From an uncultured Eubacterium sp. (lineage in GTDB: Bacteria > Bacillota > Clostridia > Lachnospirales > Lachnospiraceae), in contig CAJTRZ010000003.1 of the NCBI GenBank assembly GCA_910578975.1, positions 1 to 14,553 of the forward strand: a stretch of 14,553 bases of DNA, read 5' to 3'. This document shows, in pieces, positions 13,401-14,553 of this stretch (positions are counted from its first letter, which is position 1; the number at the start of each line of letters is the position of its first letter). Position numbers and translations under genes: made by a program. A model generated the notes under the pieces. That model was not told the DNA's origin. It ran no database searches and worked only from the letters and a program-made list of their open reading frames with translations.

Positions 13401-14439
13401 TGACATTACCTGTTTTTTCATTATAAGTATAATCGGCTGTTGTATTTGTAATAAAATTAAATGCATAAGGTCTATATTCTTTTGCATAATTAATTCCAAG
13501 CTCGTCATTATGTGTTTTACTTTCATAAACCCATGCAAAAGACATATATGCTTTATCTTTTGACGAGAATGTAATTTTTAACTTTCCAATTTTATCGTTT
13601 TGCGTTGTATCTGTTGTTCCTTCATGACTTACTGAAGCACTTTCCGGAAGAAACAATGCATAATACTGATATGTAGCACCTGGAAAACCATTCACTGAAC
13701 TTGTTATATCATTTGTTCTGAACACTACCATCTTTGCTCCGTTATATGTGTCCTCATATACAATTTCACTTGGAAACGTCACTCGAAGTTTTTCTAGATA
13801 AATAACATTCGAATCCTCTAATTCTAAAAACATAAACGGACTTCCCTGTGTCATTGTCGTAATCATTTTCTGACTATCCTTAGATGGATTAGAAGTTACT
13901 GCTCTGTATGACCAATCAGTAATCTCATCAATATTATTATTCGTACATGTCCACTCTGGTGTAATTTTAAAATCACATAAAGTATCATTATCTTTTATAT
14001 TATAAGCACTGACATTTGTTGCATTACTGGTCATTGCAGGTTTCGTTACTCTCAAACCATCCTTTTTCATCAGATAACATAACGGAAATGCATAAGCTGT
14101 ACCTGATAACGCCTCTGTTTTATCGTTGTCTTTATCTCCTTCTAAATCCCATAACCAGTTACTCGCCCAATCATTTGTATCAAGCGCCAAATGATTTTTA
14201 TTATAATTTTCTGTTGTAAATCTATACTTCCCCTGAGTAGAGATTCTTGGCAGTTTTGCTGCCTCTGTTTCATTGGAACCTATTCCAATACTTCCCCCAC
14301 CTATTGTCTGTACCGGCAATGTATCCGCACTGACATTTTCTGAAAATGCCCCCTCTCTCTCATTAGAAAAAGCAAATGTTAAAAACATTACCATACAAAG
14401 AAAAATCGCTATAACTTTCTTAATTTTTTTAATATTCAT
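10435..14439 (-). CDS. Secreted GH81 endo-beta-1,3-glucanase with MucBP-like and InlB-repeat-like modules (1334 aa)
   Basis: An extracellular beta-1,3-glucan hydrolase. Residues are counted from the ATG at 14439. Signal peptide 1 to about 39 (MNIKKIKK, hydrophobic core, then NVSA before DTLP). GH81 domain about 85-855, with D534 and H538 in NDHHFHYGYF and E617/E621 in GNNQESTSEA, so the full catalytic set is present. After it come a MucBP-like module at about 860-930, an InlB B-repeat (Listeria-Bacteroides)-like module at about 932-1004 (YDLVGGN, GYDFYGWY, LTLYAKW), an unassigned beta-rich stretch at 1006-1114, a Thr/Glu/Pro linker at about 1118-1148, and an unassigned C-terminal domain at 1150-1334. 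An upstream in-frame ATG at 14451 overlaps the GGAGG itself, so 14439 is preferred. It differs from the giant GH81 in having no discoidin modules and no Lys-rich tail. The two catalytic domains share motifs but are diverged, so this is not a recent duplicate. Family certain; accessory-domain names are by eye. Confidence 0.95.
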   Translation of the reverse strand: MNIKKIKKVIAIFLCMVMFLTFAFSNEREGAFSENVSADTLPVQTIGGGSIGIGSNETEAAKLPRISTQGKYRFTTENYNKNHLALDTNDWASNWLWDLEGDKDNDKTEALSGTAYAFPLCYLMKKDGLRVTKPAMTSNATNVSAYNIKDNDTLCDFKITPEWTCTNNNIDEITDWSYRAVTSNPSKDSQKMITTMTQGSPFMFLELEDSNVIYLEKLRVTFPSEIVYEDTYNGAKMVVFRTNDITSSVNGFPGATYQYYALFLPESASVSHEGTTDTTQNDKIGKLKITFSSKDKAYMSFAWVYESKTHNDELGINYAKEYRPYAFNFITNTTADYTYNEKTGNVSTKYTYTVNKKPESTADGTIMGIQSHQYKNMSGYSYMDNKAITLRGYMKFMKGYSYTTHMTYKGILPYMPSLKEDDTEGKQQLQKYVDDFVSKHMTGAGSWTLANDEGHETYYHGKKLNRSAQVVAAAKSVGDEESAEKVLNGLQKNLEDWFTYSGSSDKHYFTYLGEGVGVLLGFQTSFNAVDQFNDHHFHYGYFIEAAASVGLYDRAWLNNYKDVVKQLIYDIACPYRINEECVSDCGNAYPYLRSFSPYEGHSWASGYEDERTGNNQESTSEAVNAWAGIILFGELTGDTKIRDLGIYLYTTEIAAADNYWFDKDEDTYKIDESNYAAPMASMVWGGKADYGTWFGAEYTQGIQICPMQSWSFYLANDANSISGSDYIKKYYNADKTFKQANGGSTLLWNDMWASYYALADPDEAMNTIWTKEAVNDGESQAHTYHYIRALQDYGVPDLSFTSSSAMGTVFKKDGVYTYAVYNPSSSTEVVNFTGNDGKSISVNAAPNTMTLVNSEEIQKSSYSIEYYGKDLNSDEYSLIESNIKYADAETKVAADIKNFTGYTYEKSNLKNVTTGVVQADGGLILKVYYSRNIYTVSYDLVGGNRSDVSLYPNTYTFGEKKKLDTPQKEGYDFYGWYRESSYDTKVVEITEKTNGNLTLYAKWIPAGTIMINEDMYLSFDRNMNGTFNIVGDTKYNAVNVLYKIVDSESEAKQLAENKAEMGFVSWGLDSVSGVWSRTEDFTSRKGKYIVFYFIRYSESGGFKSDYAYGKIDNESGGTDIEPETTEQMTTPEITTQETTIPETTTQSNPEIRVNPNVKVEGYQISSVSEGSRVIGSVEPIIEDKKVSKWGFVYAIIENGSQTYSVDDSEMYVGVKNPYVASMESTNVGTLSVTMGVSKTATYFARTTLFSAKNAREFQAKYKVRAYALMEDGTYYYSDVCSYRVVDIAKVLYDKTLMNNLSGHKYLYQNILKVVDADYKEVDYDWSGTIVKSLP

Positions 14440-14444
14440 CTTTT

Positions 14445-14449
14445 CCTCC
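14445..14449 (-). promoter_or_regulatory. Ribosome binding site that decides the start of the 1334-aa GH81
   Basis: GGAGG on the minus strand, 5 nt before the ATG at 14439-14437. The other in-frame ATG (14451-14449) overlaps this element and has no Shine-Dalgarno sequence of its own. Starting there would add MEEK before the charged N-region of the signal peptide. Confidence 0.8.
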
Positions 14450-14478
14450 ATATAAAATTTTTATGATTGCCAAAATAG

Positions 14479-14487
14479 ATTTTAACA
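14479..14487 (-). promoter_or_regulatory. Putative extended -10 promoter of the 1334-aa GH81
   Basis: TGTTAAAAT on the minus strand: TAAAAT at 14479-14484 preceded by TG one base upstream, the extended -10 form. The -35 region at 17 nt (TGAAAT) is poor. It predicts a leader of about 33 nt. The rest of 14488-14553 is AT-rich, with no gene seen. Confidence 0.45.
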
Positions 14488-14497
14488 TAATGTTCCT

Positions 14498-14513
14498 ATG
14501 CATTTCAGTGCAT
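14498..14513 (-). repeat. Small inverted repeat ATGCA-N6-TGCAT in the GH81 promoter region
   Basis: ATGCA at 14498-14502 and TGCAT at 14509-14513 flank six bases and overlap the presumed -35 region. The size and place suit an operator, but a 5-bp arm in AT-rich DNA is weak evidence. Confidence 0.25.
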
Positions 14514-14553
14514 TTTTTTTATTAAGGTATTCTTTTTATATAAAAAACTACTA

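Noticed and set aside
5618..14439. The two GH81 genes as a recent tandem duplication
   Set aside because: They share catalytic motifs but differ widely elsewhere, including in their accessory modules, so they are old paralogues or were acquired separately.

Overview
The window is AT-rich, and all four genes lie on the minus strand. It looks like chromosomal DNA of a Gram-positive, low-GC anaerobe, most likely a Lachnospiraceae (Clostridium cluster XIVa) gut or plant-fibre bacterium. The reasons are strong GGAGG-type ribosome binding sites, sigma-A-like promoters, Thr/Pro linkers of the TTTP or QTTT type, a very Lys-rich C-terminal domain, a 3D-domain cell-wall protein, and multi-modular secreted glycanases. 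The family-level assignment is inference from protein style, not from any marker gene.

Layout from right to left, in the direction of transcription. Positions 14439-10435 encode a secreted GH81 endo-beta-1,3-glucanase of about 1334 aa with MucBP-like and InlB-repeat-like C-terminal modules. A hairpin terminator follows at 10389-10417. Positions 10247-9645 encode a 200-aa membrane-anchored 3D-domain (double-psi beta-barrel) putative peptidoglycan hydrolase, with a textbook promoter and an upstream match to the WalR box. Its terminator overlaps the 256-bp spacer. Positions 9388-2141 encode a giant 2415-aa secreted GH81 enzyme with five discoidin-type (F5/8C, CBM32-like) modules, chitobiase-C-type, Big_2 and FN3-like modules, and a Lys-rich C-terminal domain. 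A perfect 40-bp palindromic terminator follows. Positions 1958-1 encode a secreted GH16 laminarinase-type glucanase with two jelly-roll carbohydrate-binding modules; it runs off the left edge inside a tandem PVQTTTAA linker.

Three of the four genes encode beta-1,3-glucan (laminarin, callose, curdlan or fungal-wall glucan) depolymerases, so the region reads as an extracellular beta-1,3-glucan degradation cluster. No transporter, intracellular glucosidase or sugar-responsive regulator is visible. Each gene appears to have its own promoter and every complete gene its own terminator, so this is a cluster of monocistronic units rather than one operon. The 3D protein in the middle seems to belong to the cell-wall homeostasis network rather than to glucan breakdown.

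The observations most worth a second look are: a WalR-like box plus extra in-phase half-sites at the 3D gene; an FN3-like module inserted inside the first discoidin module of the giant GH81; a His-to-Thr change in the otherwise conserved DHHFHYGY motif of that enzyme but not of its neighbour; and uncharacterised C-terminal domains on the other GH81. I saw no RNA genes, insertion sequences, CRISPR arrays or phage features. No intergenic gap exceeds 300 bases.
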